NCBI RefSeq assembly: GCF_900156745.1
Contig: NZ_LT707065.1
Span: 4,898,001-4,962,000 of the forward strand
Source: Achromobacter sp. MFA1 R4
GTDB taxonomy: Bacteria; Pseudomonadota; Gammaproteobacteria; Burkholderiales; Burkholderiaceae_B
Length of the DNA: 64,000 nt
Direction of reading: 5' to 3'
A model generated the notes under the pieces. That model searched no databases. It saw only the letters and a list, made by a program, of their open reading frames with translations, and had not been told where the DNA came from. The position numbers and the translations under genes are program-made. Positions 47,548-57,310 of the stretch are shown one piece after another; position 1 is the first letter of the stretch; the number at the start of each line of letters is the position of its first letter.

Positions 47548-50500
47548 ATGAGTCATTTTCTGGACCGGTTGAAGTTCATGTCGCGGGTGAAGTCCACCTT
47601 CGCGAACGGTCATGGCGAAACGGTCAACGAAGACCGCAAGTGGGAAAACGCCTACCGCGCCCGCTGGCAGCACGACAAGGTGGTGCGCTCCACGCACGGC
47701 GTGAACTGCACCGGCTCCTGCTCCTGGAAGGTGTATGTCAAGAACGGCCTGATCACCTGGGAAACGCAGCAGACGGATTACCCGCGCACCCGGCCCGACC
47801 TGCCCAACCACGAGCCGCGCGGCTGTCCCCGCGGCGCGTCGTACAGCTGGTACGTGTACTCGGCGCAGCGCGTGAAATACCCCATGATCCGCGGCCGCCT
47901 GATCGAGATGTGGCGCGAGGCCCGCAAGACCATGGACCCGATCGCGGCCTGGGAATGGATCAGCCAGGACCCCAAGCGCGCCAAGCGCTACAAGTCGGTG
48001 CGCGGCCTGGGTGGCTTCGTGCGTGCGGACTGGGACACCGCCACGGAAATCATTGCCGCGGCCAACGCGCTCACCATCAAGAAGTACGGCCCGGACCGCG
48101 TGATCGGCTTTTCGCCCATCCCCGCCATGTCCATGGTCAGCTACGCCGCCGGCGCCCGCTACCTGAGCCTCTTGGGCGGCGCGTGCCTCAGCTTCTACGA
48201 CTGGTATTGCGACCTTCCCCCCGCCAGCCCGCAGATCTGGGGCGAACAGACCGACGTGCCGGAATCGGCCGACTGGTACAACTCGACCTACCTGATGGTG
48301 TGGGGCTCGAACGTCCCGCAGACCCGCACGCCGGACGCGCACTTCTACACGGAAGTCCGCTACAAGGGCACCAAGACCGTGGCCGTGTCCAGCGACTTCG
48401 GCGAAATGGTCAAGTTCGGCGACATCTGGCTGGCGCCCAAGCAGGGCACCGACGCCGCGCTGGCCATGGCCATGGGCCACGTGATCCTCAAGGAATTCCA
48501 CCTGTCGGGCAAGTCGGACTACTTCACGGACTACGTGCGCCGCTATACCGACATGCCGATGCTGGTGCAGCTCAAGGAGCGCGACGGCTTCTACGCGCCG
48601 GACCACTTCCTGCGCGCCTCGCAGCTGGACAACGCGCTGGGCGAACAGAACAACCCCGACTGGAAGACGCTGGTGCTGGACGAAACCACCGGCGATCTGG
48701 TGGCGCCCAACGGCAGCATCGGTTTCCGCTGGGGCGAGGGCGCTGTCAACGACGGCGAAAAGGTCGGCCGCTGGAACCTGGAATCCAGGGACGGCGGCAC
48801 GGGGCGTGAGATCGTCCCGACGCTGACCCTGCTGGGCCAGTCGGACGACGTGGTCGGCGTGGGCTTCCCGTACTTCGGCAGCGAACACGACGAACTGCTG
48901 GTGCGCAACGTGCCCGCCCGCCGCATTCGCCTGGCCGATGGCACCGAGGCCCTGGTCGCCACCGTGTACGACCTGCAGATGGCCAACTACGGCCTGGACC
49001 GCGGCCTGAGCGGCGGCAACGTCGCGTCCTCGTACGACGATGACGTGCCCTACACCCCGGCCTGGCAGGAAAAGCACACCAGCGTGCCGCGTGCGCAGGT
49101 GATCCAGGTGGCGCGCGAGTTCGCGCAGAACGCGCACGACACCGAAGGCAAGTCCATGGTCATCGTCGGCGCCGGCCTGAACCACTGGTACCACATGGAC
49201 ATGATCTACCGCGGCATCATCAACATGCTGATGATGTGCGGCTGCGTGGGCAAGAGCGGCGGCGGCTGGGCGCACTACGTGGGCCAGGAAAAGCTGCGTC
49301 CGCAATTTGGCTGGGCGCCCCTGGCGTTCGCCGCGGACTGGGTCCGCCCGCCGCGGCAGATGAACGGCACGTCCTTCTTCTATGCGCACACCAGCCAGTG
49401 GCGCCATGAAAAGCTGAACGTGCAGGAAGTGCTCGGCCCCACCGCCGACCGCGCCAAGTACGGCGACCTCAGCATGATCGACCTGAACGCCCGCGCCGAG
49501 CGCATGGGCTGGCTGCCGTCGGCCCCGCAACTGCGCACCAATCCGCTGGACGTGGTGGCGCAGGCCGACAGCCTGGGCAAGGACCCGGTCGCCCACGCCG
49601 TCGACATGATGAAGTCGGGCGAACTGCGCATGTCCTGCGAAAACCCCGACGATCCGGCCAACTTCCCGCGCAACATGTTCGTGTGGCGCTCCAACATCCT
49701 GGGCTCCAGCGGCAAGGGCCACGAGTACTTCCTGAAGTACCTGCTGGGCACGCAGAACGCCGTGTTTGGCGACGAAGCCGCGGCCATCAAGCCGACCGAA
49801 GTCACCTACGAGGAAGACGCCGCCGAAGGCAAGCTGGACCTGCTGACGGTGCTGGACTTCCGCATGAGCACCACCTGCCTGTACGGCGACATCGTATTGC
49901 CCACGGCCACCTGGTACGAAAAGGACGACCTCAACACGTCCGACATGCACCCCTTCATCCACCCCTTGAGCGAAGCCGTGCAGCCGCTCTGGGAAAGCAA
50001 GACCGACTGGGAGATCTACAAGCTGCTGGCCAAGAAGTTCAGCGAGATCGGCGGCCCGTACCTGGGCAAGCGCCGCGACCTGGTACTGACCCCGCTGATG
50101 CACGACACCCCGGGAGAACTGGGCCAGGCCTTCGAGCCCAAGGACTGGAAGCTGGGCGAATGCGACCTCATTCCCGGCAAGACCGCGCCGTCGATGACGG
50201 TGGTCGAACGCGACTACAACGACATCTACCGCAAGTTCACGTCGGTGGGACCGTTGCTGGACAAGCTGGGCAATGGCGGCAAGGGCATCAACTGGAACAC
50301 CCAGCACGAAGTCCACGAACTGGCCGGCATCAATGACAGCGTCACCGAAGCCGGCGTCAGCCAGGGCCGTCCGCGCCTTGACACCGCCATCGACGCGGCC
50401 GAAATGATCCTGACCTTCGCGCCCGAGACCAACGGCCATGTGTCGGTCAAGGCCTGGGAGGCGCTGGGCAAGATCACCGGACGCGACCACACGCACCTGG

Positions 50501-51291
50501 CCGTCGGCCGCGAGCACGACAAGATCCGCTTTCGCGACATCCAGGCGCAGCCGCGCAAGATCATCTCGGCGCCCACCTGGTCCGGCCTGGAAAGCGAAGA
50601 GGTCAGCTACAACGCCGGCTATACCAACGTGCATGAACTGATCCCATGGCGCACCCTGACGGGCCGCCAGCAGTTCTACCAGGATCACCGCTGGATGCTG
50701 GACTTTGGCGAGGGCTCGTGCGTATACAAGCCGGCCATCGACACCAAGACGGTCGCGCCCATGCTGGGCAAGTACCCGAACGGCGAAAAGGAACTGGTCC
50801 TGAACTGGATCACGCCGCACCAGAAGTGGGGCATCCACAGCACGTACTCGGACAACCTGCGCATGCTGACGCTGTCCCGCGGCGGCCCCCACGTCTGGGT
50901 GTCCGAAGCCGAGGCCAAGCAGGCCGGGCTGGTCGACAATGACTGGGTGGAAGTGTTCAACGTGAACGGCACGCTGACCGCCCGCGTGGTCGTGAGCCAG
51001 CGCGTGCCGGTCGGCATGTGCCTGATGTACCACGCGCAGGAAAAGATCGTGAACGTGCCCGGCGCCGAAACCAGCGGCAAGCGCGGCGGGATCCACAACT
51101 CGGTCACGCGCACCGTGCTCAAGCCCACGCACATGATCGGCGGCTACGCCCAGCAGGCCTACGGCTTCAACTACTACGGCACCGTGGGCGCCAACCGCGA
51201 CGAGTTCGTGGTCGTGCGCAAGATGAACAAGGTGGACTGGCTGGAAGGCCCGCTCGTCGAAGAACTGCAACAAGAAGAGAAGCAATCATGA
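47548..51291 (+). CDS. narG: Respiratory nitrate reductase, catalytic alpha subunit
   Basis: 1247 residues. It reduces nitrate to nitrite at a bis-MGD molybdenum centre facing the cytoplasm. The FS0 cluster ligands are visible: His50, Cys54, Cys58 and Cys93 (HGVNCTGSCSW, EPRGCPRGASYSW). The Mo ligand Asp222 is in YCDLPPASPQIWGEQTD. The N-terminus lacks a twin-arginine signal, as in other cytoplasm-facing NarG proteins. GGAG precedes the start after a 180-base gap from narK2. Its stop overlaps the narH start. Confidence 0.97.
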   Translation: MSHFLDRLKFMSRVKSTFANGHGETVNEDRKWENAYRARWQHDKVVRSTHGVNCTGSCSWKVYVKNGLITWETQQTDYPRTRPDLPNHEPRGCPRGASYSWYVYSAQRVKYPMIRGRLIEMWREARKTMDPIAAWEWISQDPKRAKRYKSVRGLGGFVRADWDTATEIIAAANALTIKKYGPDRVIGFSPIPAMSMVSYAAGARYLSLLGGACLSFYDWYCDLPPASPQIWGEQTDVPESADWYNSTYLMVWGSNVPQTRTPDAHFYTEVRYKGTKTVAVSSDFGEMVKFGDIWLAPKQGTDAALAMAMGHVILKEFHLSGKSDYFTDYVRRYTDMPMLVQLKERDGFYAPDHFLRASQLDNALGEQNNPDWKTLVLDETTGDLVAPNGSIGFRWGEGAVNDGEKVGRWNLESRDGGTGREIVPTLTLLGQSDDVVGVGFPYFGSEHDELLVRNVPARRIRLADGTEALVATVYDLQMANYGLDRGLSGGNVASSYDDDVPYTPAWQEKHTSVPRAQVIQVAREFAQNAHDTEGKSMVIVGAGLNHWYHMDMIYRGIINMLMMCGCVGKSGGGWAHYVGQEKLRPQFGWAPLAFAADWVRPPRQMNGTSFFYAHTSQWRHEKLNVQEVLGPTADRAKYGDLSMIDLNARAERMGWLPSAPQLRTNPLDVVAQADSLGKDPVAHAVDMMKSGELRMSCENPDDPANFPRNMFVWRSNILGSSGKGHEYFLKYLLGTQNAVFGDEAAAIKPTEVTYEEDAAEGKLDLLTVLDFRMSTTCLYGDIVLPTATWYEKDDLNTSDMHPFIHPLSEAVQPLWESKTDWEIYKLLAKKFSEIGGPYLGKRRDLVLTPLMHDTPGELGQAFEPKDWKLGECDLIPGKTAPSMTVVERDYNDIYRKFTSVGPLLDKLGNGGKGINWNTQHEVHELAGINDSVTEAGVSQGRPRLDTAIDAAEMILTFAPETNGHVSVKAWEALGKITGRDHTHLAVGREHDKIRFRDIQAQPRKIISAPTWSGLESEEVSYNAGYTNVHELIPWRTLTGRQQFYQDHRWMLDFGEGSCVYKPAIDTKTVAPMLGKYPNGEKELVLNWITPHQKWGIHSTYSDNLRMLTLSRGGPHVWVSEAEAKQAGLVDNDWVEVFNVNGTLTARVVVSQRVPVGMCLMYHAQEKIVNVPGAETSGKRGGIHNSVTRTVLKPTHMIGGYAQQAYGFNYYGTVGANRDEFVVVRKMNKVDWLEGPLVEELQQEEKQS

Positions 51292-52853
51292 GGATACGCG
51301 CCCAAATCGGCATGGTGCTGAACCTGGACAAGTGCATCGGCTGCCACACTTGCTCGGTCACCTGCAAGAACGTCTGGACCAGCCGCGACGGTGTCGAATA
51401 CGCCTGGTTCAACAACGTGGAAACCAAGCCCGGCATCGGCTATCCGAAGGAATGGGAGAACCAGAAAAAGTGGAAGGGCGGCTGGACCCGCACCGCCGCC
51501 GGCAAGCTGGAACCGCGCCAGGGCGGCAAGCTGCGCATCCTGGCGAACCTCTTCGCCAATCCGAACCTGCCCGCCATCGACGACTACTACGAGCCGTTCA
51601 CCTACGACTACGAGCATCTGCAGAACGCGCCGCTGTCGCAGACGCCGCCCACCGCGCGCCCGGTGTCGGTGCTGACGGGCAAGAAGATGGACAAGATCCA
51701 GTGGGGCCCGAACTGGGAAGACGACCTGGGCGGCGAATTCAGCGCGCGCAGCCGCGATGCGCTGTTTGAAGGCGTGCAGAAGGAGATGTACTCGACCTTC
51801 GAGAACACCTTCATGATGTACCTGCCGCGCCTGTGCGAGCACTGCCTGAACCCGGCCTGTGTCGCGAGCTGCCCGTCCGGTTCCATCTATAAGCGCGAAG
51901 ACGACGGCATCGTTTTGGTCGACCAGGACAAATGCCGCGGCTGGCGCATGTGCATCTCGGGCTGCCCGTACAAGAAGATCTACTACAACTGGAGCAGCGG
52001 CAAGGCCGAGAAGTGCACGTTCTGCTATCCGCGCATCGAGGCGGGCCAGCCGACCGTGTGCTCGGAAACCTGCGTGGGCCGCATCCGCTACCTGGGCGTG
52101 CTGCTGTACGACGCCGACCAGATCGAAAACGCCGCGTCCACCGCCAGCGAGCAGGACCTGTACGAAGAACAGCTCGGCCTCTTCCTGGACCCGCACTCGC
52201 CCGAGGTGATCGCCGCCGCGCGCGAGCAGGGCATCCCGGAATCGTGGCTGGAAGCCGCCCGCAACTCGCCGGTCTACAAGATGGCCGTGCAGTGGAAGGT
52301 CGCCTTCCCGCTGCATCCGGAGTACCGCACGCTGCCCATGGTCTGGTACATCCCGCCGCTGTCGCCCATCCAGACGGCTGCCGAGGCCGGCAAGATGCCG
52401 CAACGCACCGTCGGCAAAAGCGGCATGATCCCCGACGTGTCGTCCTTGCGCATCCCCGTGCGCTACCTGGCCAACCTGCTGACCGCCGGCAAGGAAGCGC
52501 CGGTGCTGCAGGCCCTGGAACGCATGCTGGCCATGCGCGCCTACAAGCGGTCCGAGACCGTCCACGGCGAACGCGACACCGACCTGCTGGACCAGGTCGG
52601 CCTGTCCGAGGAAACCGTGCAGGACATGTACCGCATCATGGCCATCGCCAACTACGAGGACCGCTTCGTCGTGCCCAGCAGCCACAAGGAAGTGGTCGAG
52701 GACAGCTTCAACGAAAAGGGCAGTTGCGGCTTCACGTTCGGCAACGGTTGCTCGGGCGGCGTGTCGGAAGGCAGCCTGTTCGGCCGCAAGCCGCAGGGCA
52801 GCGAAATCTTCATCGAGATGCCCAAGTCCCGCAAGAAGGCCGTGTCGGCCTGA
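51288..52853 (+). CDS. narH: Respiratory nitrate reductase, iron-sulfur beta subunit
   Basis: 521 residues carrying four iron-sulfur clusters that pass electrons from NarI to NarG. Cysteine groups are seen at CIGCHTCSVTCKNVW near residues 16-30, CEHCLNPACVASCPSG near residues 184-199, CRGWRMCISGCPYKK near residues 217-231 (with Trp replacing a Cys, as in a [3Fe-4S] centre) and KCTFCYPRIEAGQPTVCSETC near residues 244-264. ATG 51288 is chosen because it overlaps the narG stop and fits the family start MRIRAQIGMVLNLDKC. Confidence 0.97.
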   Translation: MRIRAQIGMVLNLDKCIGCHTCSVTCKNVWTSRDGVEYAWFNNVETKPGIGYPKEWENQKKWKGGWTRTAAGKLEPRQGGKLRILANLFANPNLPAIDDYYEPFTYDYEHLQNAPLSQTPPTARPVSVLTGKKMDKIQWGPNWEDDLGGEFSARSRDALFEGVQKEMYSTFENTFMMYLPRLCEHCLNPACVASCPSGSIYKREDDGIVLVDQDKCRGWRMCISGCPYKKIYYNWSSGKAEKCTFCYPRIEAGQPTVCSETCVGRIRYLGVLLYDADQIENAASTASEQDLYEEQLGLFLDPHSPEVIAAAREQGIPESWLEAARNSPVYKMAVQWKVAFPLHPEYRTLPMVWYIPPLSPIQTAAEAGKMPQRTVGKSGMIPDVSSLRIPVRYLANLLTAGKEAPVLQALERMLAMRAYKRSETVHGERDTDLLDQVGLSEETVQDMYRIMAIANYEDRFVVPSSHKEVVEDSFNEKGSCGFTFGNGCSGGVSEGSLFGRKPQGSEIFIEMPKSRKKAVSA

Positions 52854-52868
52854 GGAAAGGAGAAAACC

Positions 52869-53516
52869 ATGAGCCTGTACCGTCTGCTTTCCGCCATGCT
52901 GTGCTACCCCGAGCCCGAACTGCTGGACCACCTGGGCGAACTGGAAGCGGCCATCGCGGCCTATCCGGACGCCGAGGAAACCCTGCAGCCGCTGGTGGGC
53001 TACCTGGCCGCCAACGACCTGATTCCGCTGCAGGAAAACTACGTCGCCACCTTCGACCGCAACCGCTCGCATTCGCTGCACCTGTTCGAACACGTGCACG
53101 GCGAAAGCCGCGACCGCGGCCAGGCCATGGTCGACCTGCTGGACACCTACCGCGAGCATGGCTTTGAGCCGATGGTGTCCGAACTGCCGGACCATGTGCC
53201 GCTGTTCCTGGAATTCCTGGGGGTCATCGACCCCGACAAGGCGCAGGAACTGCTGGACGAAGCCATCCACGTGCTCGCGGCCATCGGCGCCCGCCTGGCC
53301 AAGGGCGACAGCCCCTACGCCTGCATCTTCGCGGTGCTGCGGGCCCAGTCCCGCGTGATCCCGCGCGTGCAGACCGAGGCGCCGGTGCGCGACATGGACG
53401 AGGCGATGGAGATCTTCGGCGCCGGCGCGGACGGCGTGGAGCCGCTGCTGCGGCCGTTTTCGGGCGACGGCGCGCAGACCGTGCGCTTCTATCCCCGTTC
53501 GCCCGCGACCCATTAA
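52869..53516 (+). CDS. narJ: Nitrate reductase assembly chaperone
   Basis: A 215-residue cytoplasmic chaperone of the NarJ/DmsD family that binds apo-NarG and allows cofactor insertion before membrane attachment. It begins YRLLSAMLCYPEPELLDHLG and has the family segment QENYVATFDRNRSHSLHLFE followed by GESRDRGQAMVDLL near residues 57-90. It lies 15 bases after narH, behind GAAAGGAG. Confidence 0.95.
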   Translation: MSLYRLLSAMLCYPEPELLDHLGELEAAIAAYPDAEETLQPLVGYLAANDLIPLQENYVATFDRNRSHSLHLFEHVHGESRDRGQAMVDLLDTYREHGFEPMVSELPDHVPLFLEFLGVIDPDKAQELLDEAIHVLAAIGARLAKGDSPYACIFAVLRAQSRVIPRVQTEAPVRDMDEAMEIFGAGADGVEPLLRPFSGDGAQTVRFYPRSPATH

Positions 53517-53534
53517 CGCTCAGGACGACGCATC

Positions 53535-54218
53535 ATGAATTCCCTGAATCAGTTTCTCTTCGGCATCTATCCCTACATCGCGCTGACGGTCTTCCTGCTG
53601 GGCAGCCTGGCGCGCTTCGAGCGCGAGCAGTACACCTGGAAGTCCGACAGCTCGCAGCTCCTGCACCGGGGCCAGCTGCGCCTGGGCAACATCCTGTTCC
53701 ACATTGGCATCCTGGGCCTGTTCTTCGGACACCTGGTCGGGCTGCTGACGCCGGTCATCGTGTGGGACACGCTGGGCGTGTCGCATTCCCTGAAGCAGAT
53801 GGTCGCGATGGTGGCCGGCGGCGTAATGGGCGGGCTGTGCCTGATCGGCCTCTTGATCCTGATCCACCGCCGCCTGACGGACCCGCGCATCGCCCGCGCC
53901 ACCCGTCCGGGCGACAAGCTCCTGCTGCTGTGGATCCTGGTCACGCTGCTGCTGGGGCTGTCCACCATCGTGCTGTCGGCCGGCCACATGGACGGCGAGA
54001 TGATGGTGCACCTGATGACCTGGGCGCAGCACATCGTCACCTTCCAGGGCGACGCCGCCAGCTACATCGCCGGCGTGCCGCTGCTGTTCAAGGCGCACCT
54101 CTTCATGGGCCTGACGCTCTTCGTGATCTTCCCGTTCACCCGGCTGGTGCACGTGTGGAGCGGCTTTGCGTCGGTCGGCTATCTGGGCCGTGCCTGGCAA
54201 CTGGTGCGTCCGCGCTGA
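53535..54218 (+). CDS. narI: Respiratory nitrate reductase, cytochrome b gamma subunit
   Basis: A 227-residue, five-segment membrane anchor binding two b hemes and quinol. Histidines in the expected segments are visible: IGILGLFFGHLVGLL near residue 60, VLSAGHMDGEMMVHLMTWAQH near residues 150-170, and FPFTRLVHVWSGF near residues 204-216. It takes electrons from ubiquinol and passes them to NarH. It starts 18 bases after narJ. Confidence 0.96.
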   Translation: MNSLNQFLFGIYPYIALTVFLLGSLARFEREQYTWKSDSSQLLHRGQLRLGNILFHIGILGLFFGHLVGLLTPVIVWDTLGVSHSLKQMVAMVAGGVMGGLCLIGLLILIHRRLTDPRIARATRPGDKLLLLWILVTLLLGLSTIVLSAGHMDGEMMVHLMTWAQHIVTFQGDAASYIAGVPLLFKAHLFMGLTLFVIFPFTRLVHVWSGFASVGYLGRAWQLVRPR

Positions 54219-54240
54219 TCCCTCGTCCAAGGAGCCGACC

Positions 54241-55002
54241 ATGCCTGTCATCGTCAATGGCGTCGAACTGAACGACGCGGATCTGGAACGTGAACTGCCC
54301 CTGCACGCCGAAGCCGGCAATCCCATGCGCGAGGCCGTCACGGCCCTGGTGCTGCGGCGCGTGCTGCTGGACGAGGCCGGCCGCCAGGGTCTGGACCTCT
54401 CGGACGAGGAAAGCGCCATCGGCGCCTTGCTCGCCAGCCAGGCGCCCGCGCCCGAGGCCGACGAGGCGGCCTGCCGCCGCTTCTACCAGATGCACCCCGA
54501 GCGTTTCATGGTGGGCGAACTGGTCGAGGCGGACCACATCCTGTTCCAGGTCACGCCCGACGTGAACCTGGACATGCTGAAAGCGCATGCCAACGTGGTG
54601 CTGGCCGACCTGCTGGCGGACCCGTCACGCTTTGCCGAGGTCGCGCGCGCGCAGTCCAATTGCCCGTCCGCGGCCGTGGGCGGCAATCTGGGACAGCTCG
54701 GGCGCGGCGACACCGTGCCGGAGTTCGAACGCGCGGTGTTCGCGCTGCCCTCGGGCGGGCTGCTGCCGCAATTGCTGCAGACACGGCATGGCCTGCACAT
54801 CGTGCGCGTCACGCGGCGTGTCGAAGGGCGGCTGCTTCCTTTCGAGCAGGTCGCCCGGCAGATCGCCGCGGCGCTTACCGCCATGAGCCGCGATACCGCC
54901 TGGCGGCAGTACACCAAGCTGCTGGTGGGGCGGGCCAAGATCTCGGGCATCGACCTGGACGACGGCGAACCCGAGCGGGTCTTCGCCGGGAGCGCCGCAT
55001 GA
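54241..55002 (+). CDS. PpiC-type peptidyl-prolyl isomerase linked to nar
   Basis: 253 residues: an N-terminal helical region (about 1-90), then a parvulin domain from about 98 (VEADHILFQV, VARAQSNCPSAAVGGNLGQLGRGDTVPEFERAVFALPSGG) and a short C-terminal helix. No signal peptide is present, so it acts in the cytoplasm, probably on nitrate reductase subunits, as NifM does for nitrogenase. ATG 54241 follows AAGGAGCC. Its stop overlaps the moaA start. Confidence 0.88.
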   Translation: MPVIVNGVELNDADLERELPLHAEAGNPMREAVTALVLRRVLLDEAGRQGLDLSDEESAIGALLASQAPAPEADEAACRRFYQMHPERFMVGELVEADHILFQVTPDVNLDMLKAHANVVLADLLADPSRFAEVARAQSNCPSAAVGGNLGQLGRGDTVPEFERAVFALPSGGLLPQLLQTRHGLHIVRVTRRVEGRLLPFEQVARQIAAALTAMSRDTAWRQYTKLLVGRAKISGIDLDDGEPERVFAGSAA

Positions 55003-55997
55003 TGGACGAGCCTGCGCCTGCCACCCTGACGGACGGCTTCGGCCGCCGCATCGACTATCTGCGCGTGTCCGTCACCGACCGCTGCGACCTGCGCTGCAGC
55101 TACTGCCTGCCCAAGGATTTCAAGGGCTTCGAAACGCCGGCCAACTGGTTGTCCCACGACGAAATGGCCCGGCTGGTCGGGCTGTTCGTCGGCCTGGGCG
55201 TCGCCAAGGTCCGGCTGACCGGCGGCGAGCCGCTGCTGCGCAAGGGCGTGGCCGGGCTGGCGGCCACCATCGCCGCCATGCCCGGCCTGCGCGACCTGTC
55301 CGTGTCCACCAACGCCACGCAACTGGCCCGCCATGCGCAGTCGCTGCGCGCGGCGGGGGTGGACCGCCTGAACATCAGCCTGGACACGCTGGACGCCGCG
55401 GCCTTCGCGCAGATCACCGGGCGCGACTGCCTGGCGTCCGTGCTGGCCGGCCTGGCGGCGGCGCGGCAGGCCGGTTTTTCCCCGATCAAGCTCAACAGCG
55501 TGGTGCACGCCGCCACACCCGAATCCGACGTGCGGCGCCTGCTGGCGTACGCGATGGAACAGGGCTTCGTGCTGCGCCTCATCGAACCCATGCCGATGGG
55601 CGAGTGCGGGCGGGGCCACGCGCACACCGACCTGAATGCGATGGGCGCGCGGCTGGCGGCGGACGCCGGCCTGCTGCCGTCGCTGGCGCAATCGCGCAAC
55701 GGCCCGGCGCGGTACTGGACGGGCGGGCAGGGCGCGCCGGTGCTGGGCGTCATCACGCCGATGTCGCGCCATTTCTGCGCCACCTGCAACCGCGTCCGGC
55801 TGGGCGTGGACGGCACCCTGTACCTTTGCCTGGGCCAGGAAGACCAGGTCCCGCTGGGACGCCTGCTGCGCGCGGGTGCCAGCGACGGCGACCTCATCCA
55901 GGCCATCGTGGCGGGCATCGCCGCCAAGCCGGAGCGCCACGAATTCAACGCCCGTCCCGAACGCATCGTGCGTTTCATGGCGCAGACGGGAGGCTGA
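54999..55997 (+). CDS. moaA: GTP 3',8-cyclase, molybdenum cofactor synthesis
   Basis: A 332-residue radical-SAM enzyme that starts molybdopterin synthesis from GTP. The N-terminal cluster motif has Cys29, Cys33 and Cys36 (DRCDLRCSYC), and GGEPLL lies near residue 77. The C-terminal second cluster is FCATCNRVRLGVDGTLYLC. The chain ends in the GG needed for activity. The start overlaps the ppiC stop (ATGATG). Its place in the nar cluster suggests a copy reserved for nitrate reductase cofactor supply. Confidence 0.95.
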   Translation: MMDEPAPATLTDGFGRRIDYLRVSVTDRCDLRCSYCLPKDFKGFETPANWLSHDEMARLVGLFVGLGVAKVRLTGGEPLLRKGVAGLAATIAAMPGLRDLSVSTNATQLARHAQSLRAAGVDRLNISLDTLDAAAFAQITGRDCLASVLAGLAAARQAGFSPIKLNSVVHAATPESDVRRLLAYAMEQGFVLRLIEPMPMGECGRGHAHTDLNAMGARLAADAGLLPSLAQSRNGPARYWTGGQGAPVLGVITPMSRHFCATCNRVRLGVDGTLYLCLGQEDQVPLGRLLRAGASDGDLIQAIVAGIAAKPERHEFNARPERIVRFMAQTGG

Positions 55998-55998
55998 C

Positions 55999-56664
55999 AT
56001 GCAAGACCTCGAACGGCTGGTCGGCGGGTTCCAGCGCTTCCAGCAGCAGTATTACGAAGACGCGCCATCGCTGTACCGCAATCTGCGCGACGGCCAGCAT
56101 CCCAGCACGCTCCTGATCGGCTGCTGCGATTCCCGGGTTGACCCGGCCATGCTGCTGGGGTGCGACCCGGGCGACATCTTCACCGTGCGCAACGTGGCCA
56201 ATCTGGTGCCGCCCTCCAGCAAGGACCGCGGCCTGCAGGGCGTGCTGGCGGCCATCCAGTTCGCGGTCGAGCAGCTGCAGGTCAGCCGCATCATCGTGCT
56301 GGGGCATGCGCAGTGCGGCGGCATCCGCGCGCTGATGGAGCGGGGTATCCGCCGCGGCGGTGAAACCGACTATCTCGGACGCTGGATGGACATCGCCGAA
56401 CCGGCGCGGGAACAGGTGCTGCGGCAGATGCCGCACGCCTCCCAGGCAGAGCGCCGCCGCGCCTGCGAGCAGGCGTCCATCCTGATCTCGCTGCGCAACC
56501 TCGAAGACCTGCCCTTTGTCCGGCGGGCCGTGGAGGGCGGCAGCCTGACGCTGCACGGCTGGTATTTCGACCTGGTGGCCGGCGCTTTGCTGGCATACTC
56601 CCCGCGTGCGGACACGTTTCTGCCCATCGTTTGCCCTCTGCTGACGGAACCTGCCCTCCCATGA
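55999..56664 (+). CDS. Beta-class carbonic anhydrase in the nar cluster
   Basis: A 221-residue zinc enzyme interconverting CO2 and bicarbonate. The zinc ligands and dyad lie in [19 protein letters not shown] near residues 41-59 and [10 protein letters not shown] near residues 98-107. [12 protein letters not shown] is the usual family segment. It starts one base after the moaA stop and overlaps mobB by four bases, so it is part of the same transcript. Why it sits among cofactor genes is not evident. Confidence 0.93.
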   Translation: MQDLERLVGGFQRFQQQYYEDAPSLYRNLRDGQHPSTLLIGCCDSRVDPAMLLGCDPGDIFTVRNVANLVPPSSKDRGLQGVLAAIQFAVEQLQVSRIIVLGHAQCGGIRALMERGIRRGGETDYLGRWMDIAEPAREQVLRQMPHASQAERRRACEQASILISLRNLEDLPFVRRAVEGGSLTLHGWYFDLVAGALLAYSPRADTFLPIVCPLLTEPALP

Positions 56665-57158
56665 CCCCTGTATTCGGCATCGCCGGCCGCTCCGGCAGCG
56701 GCAAGACCACCCTGATCGAAGCCATGCTGCCGTTGCTGGGCGCGCGCGGCCTGCGCGTGAACGTCATCAAGCACAGCCATCACGATTTCCAGATGGAGCC
56801 GCCCGGCAAGGACAGCGCGCGCTTTCGCACGGCGGGCGCGCAAGAGGTCATGATCGCCTCGCCGTACCGCTACGCCATCGTGCATGAGCTGCGCGACGCG
56901 CCCGAACCCACGCTGGACGCGCAACTGGCGCGCCTGTCGCCCGCCGACCTGGTGCTGGTCGAAGGCTTCAAGCAGGCGGCCATTCCGCGCATCGAGGTCT
57001 ACCGGCCCGCGCTGGGCAAGCCGCCGCTGCACACCGAGGACCCCGGATTTCTCGCGGTCGTGACCGACGCGCCGCAAGGCATCGCCTTGCCCTGCCTGCC
57101 GCTGAACGAACCTGCCCGGGTCGCGGACTTTCTCTGCCGCGCCCTTGGACTGGAGTAA
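56661..57158 (+). CDS. mobB: Molybdopterin-guanine dinucleotide synthesis protein MobB
   Basis: A 165-residue P-loop protein with [12 protein letters not shown] near residues 9-20, [20 protein letters not shown] near residues 33-52 and [18 protein letters not shown] near residues 110-127, the pattern of MobB. It assists attachment of GMP to the molybdenum cofactor. It starts inside the end of the carbonic anhydrase gene. No mobA is in the window. Confidence 0.93.
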   Translation: MTPVFGIAGRSGSGKTTLIEAMLPLLGARGLRVNVIKHSHHDFQMEPPGKDSARFRTAGAQEVMIASPYRYAIVHELRDAPEPTLDAQLARLSPADLVLVEGFKQAAIPRIEVYRPALGKPPLHTEDPGFLAVVTDAPQGIALPCLPLNEPARVADFLCRALGLE

Positions 57159-57161
57159 CAA

Positions 57162-57226
57162 GGTGTCTGACACCCATGAGGCGCTCTGCCAGGCTTGCGG
57201 GCCGTCTCCCGCGGGTGTCAGACACC
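57162..57226. repeat. Inverted GTGTCTGACAC/GTGTCAGACAC element between mobB and narX
   Basis: GGTGTCTGACACCC at 57162-57175 and its exact reverse complement GGGTGTCAGACACC at 57213-57226 form a 14-bp inverted repeat with a 37-base spacer. Each arm is itself nearly palindromic. It begins four bases after the mobB stop, so it may terminate or process the long nar transcript. A related palindrome lies after narL. Confidence 0.7.
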
Positions 57227-57310
57227 GTCTGCCTGCTCGGCAACCGTGTCTGAATGCCTGCGGGAAGCGACTACACTGATGCCCGAATTGCGCTCTTCGC
57301 ACCGACCACC

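Noticed and set aside
47398-51285. A 1295-codon open frame on the reverse strand opposite narG
   Set aside because: It is antisense to the clearly real narG, with His- and Val-rich composition typical of a shadow of GC-rich coding DNA, and it has no family features.
51174-53513. A 779-codon reverse frame opposite narH and narJ
   Set aside because: It is a shadow of two real genes, with no plausible start or domain.
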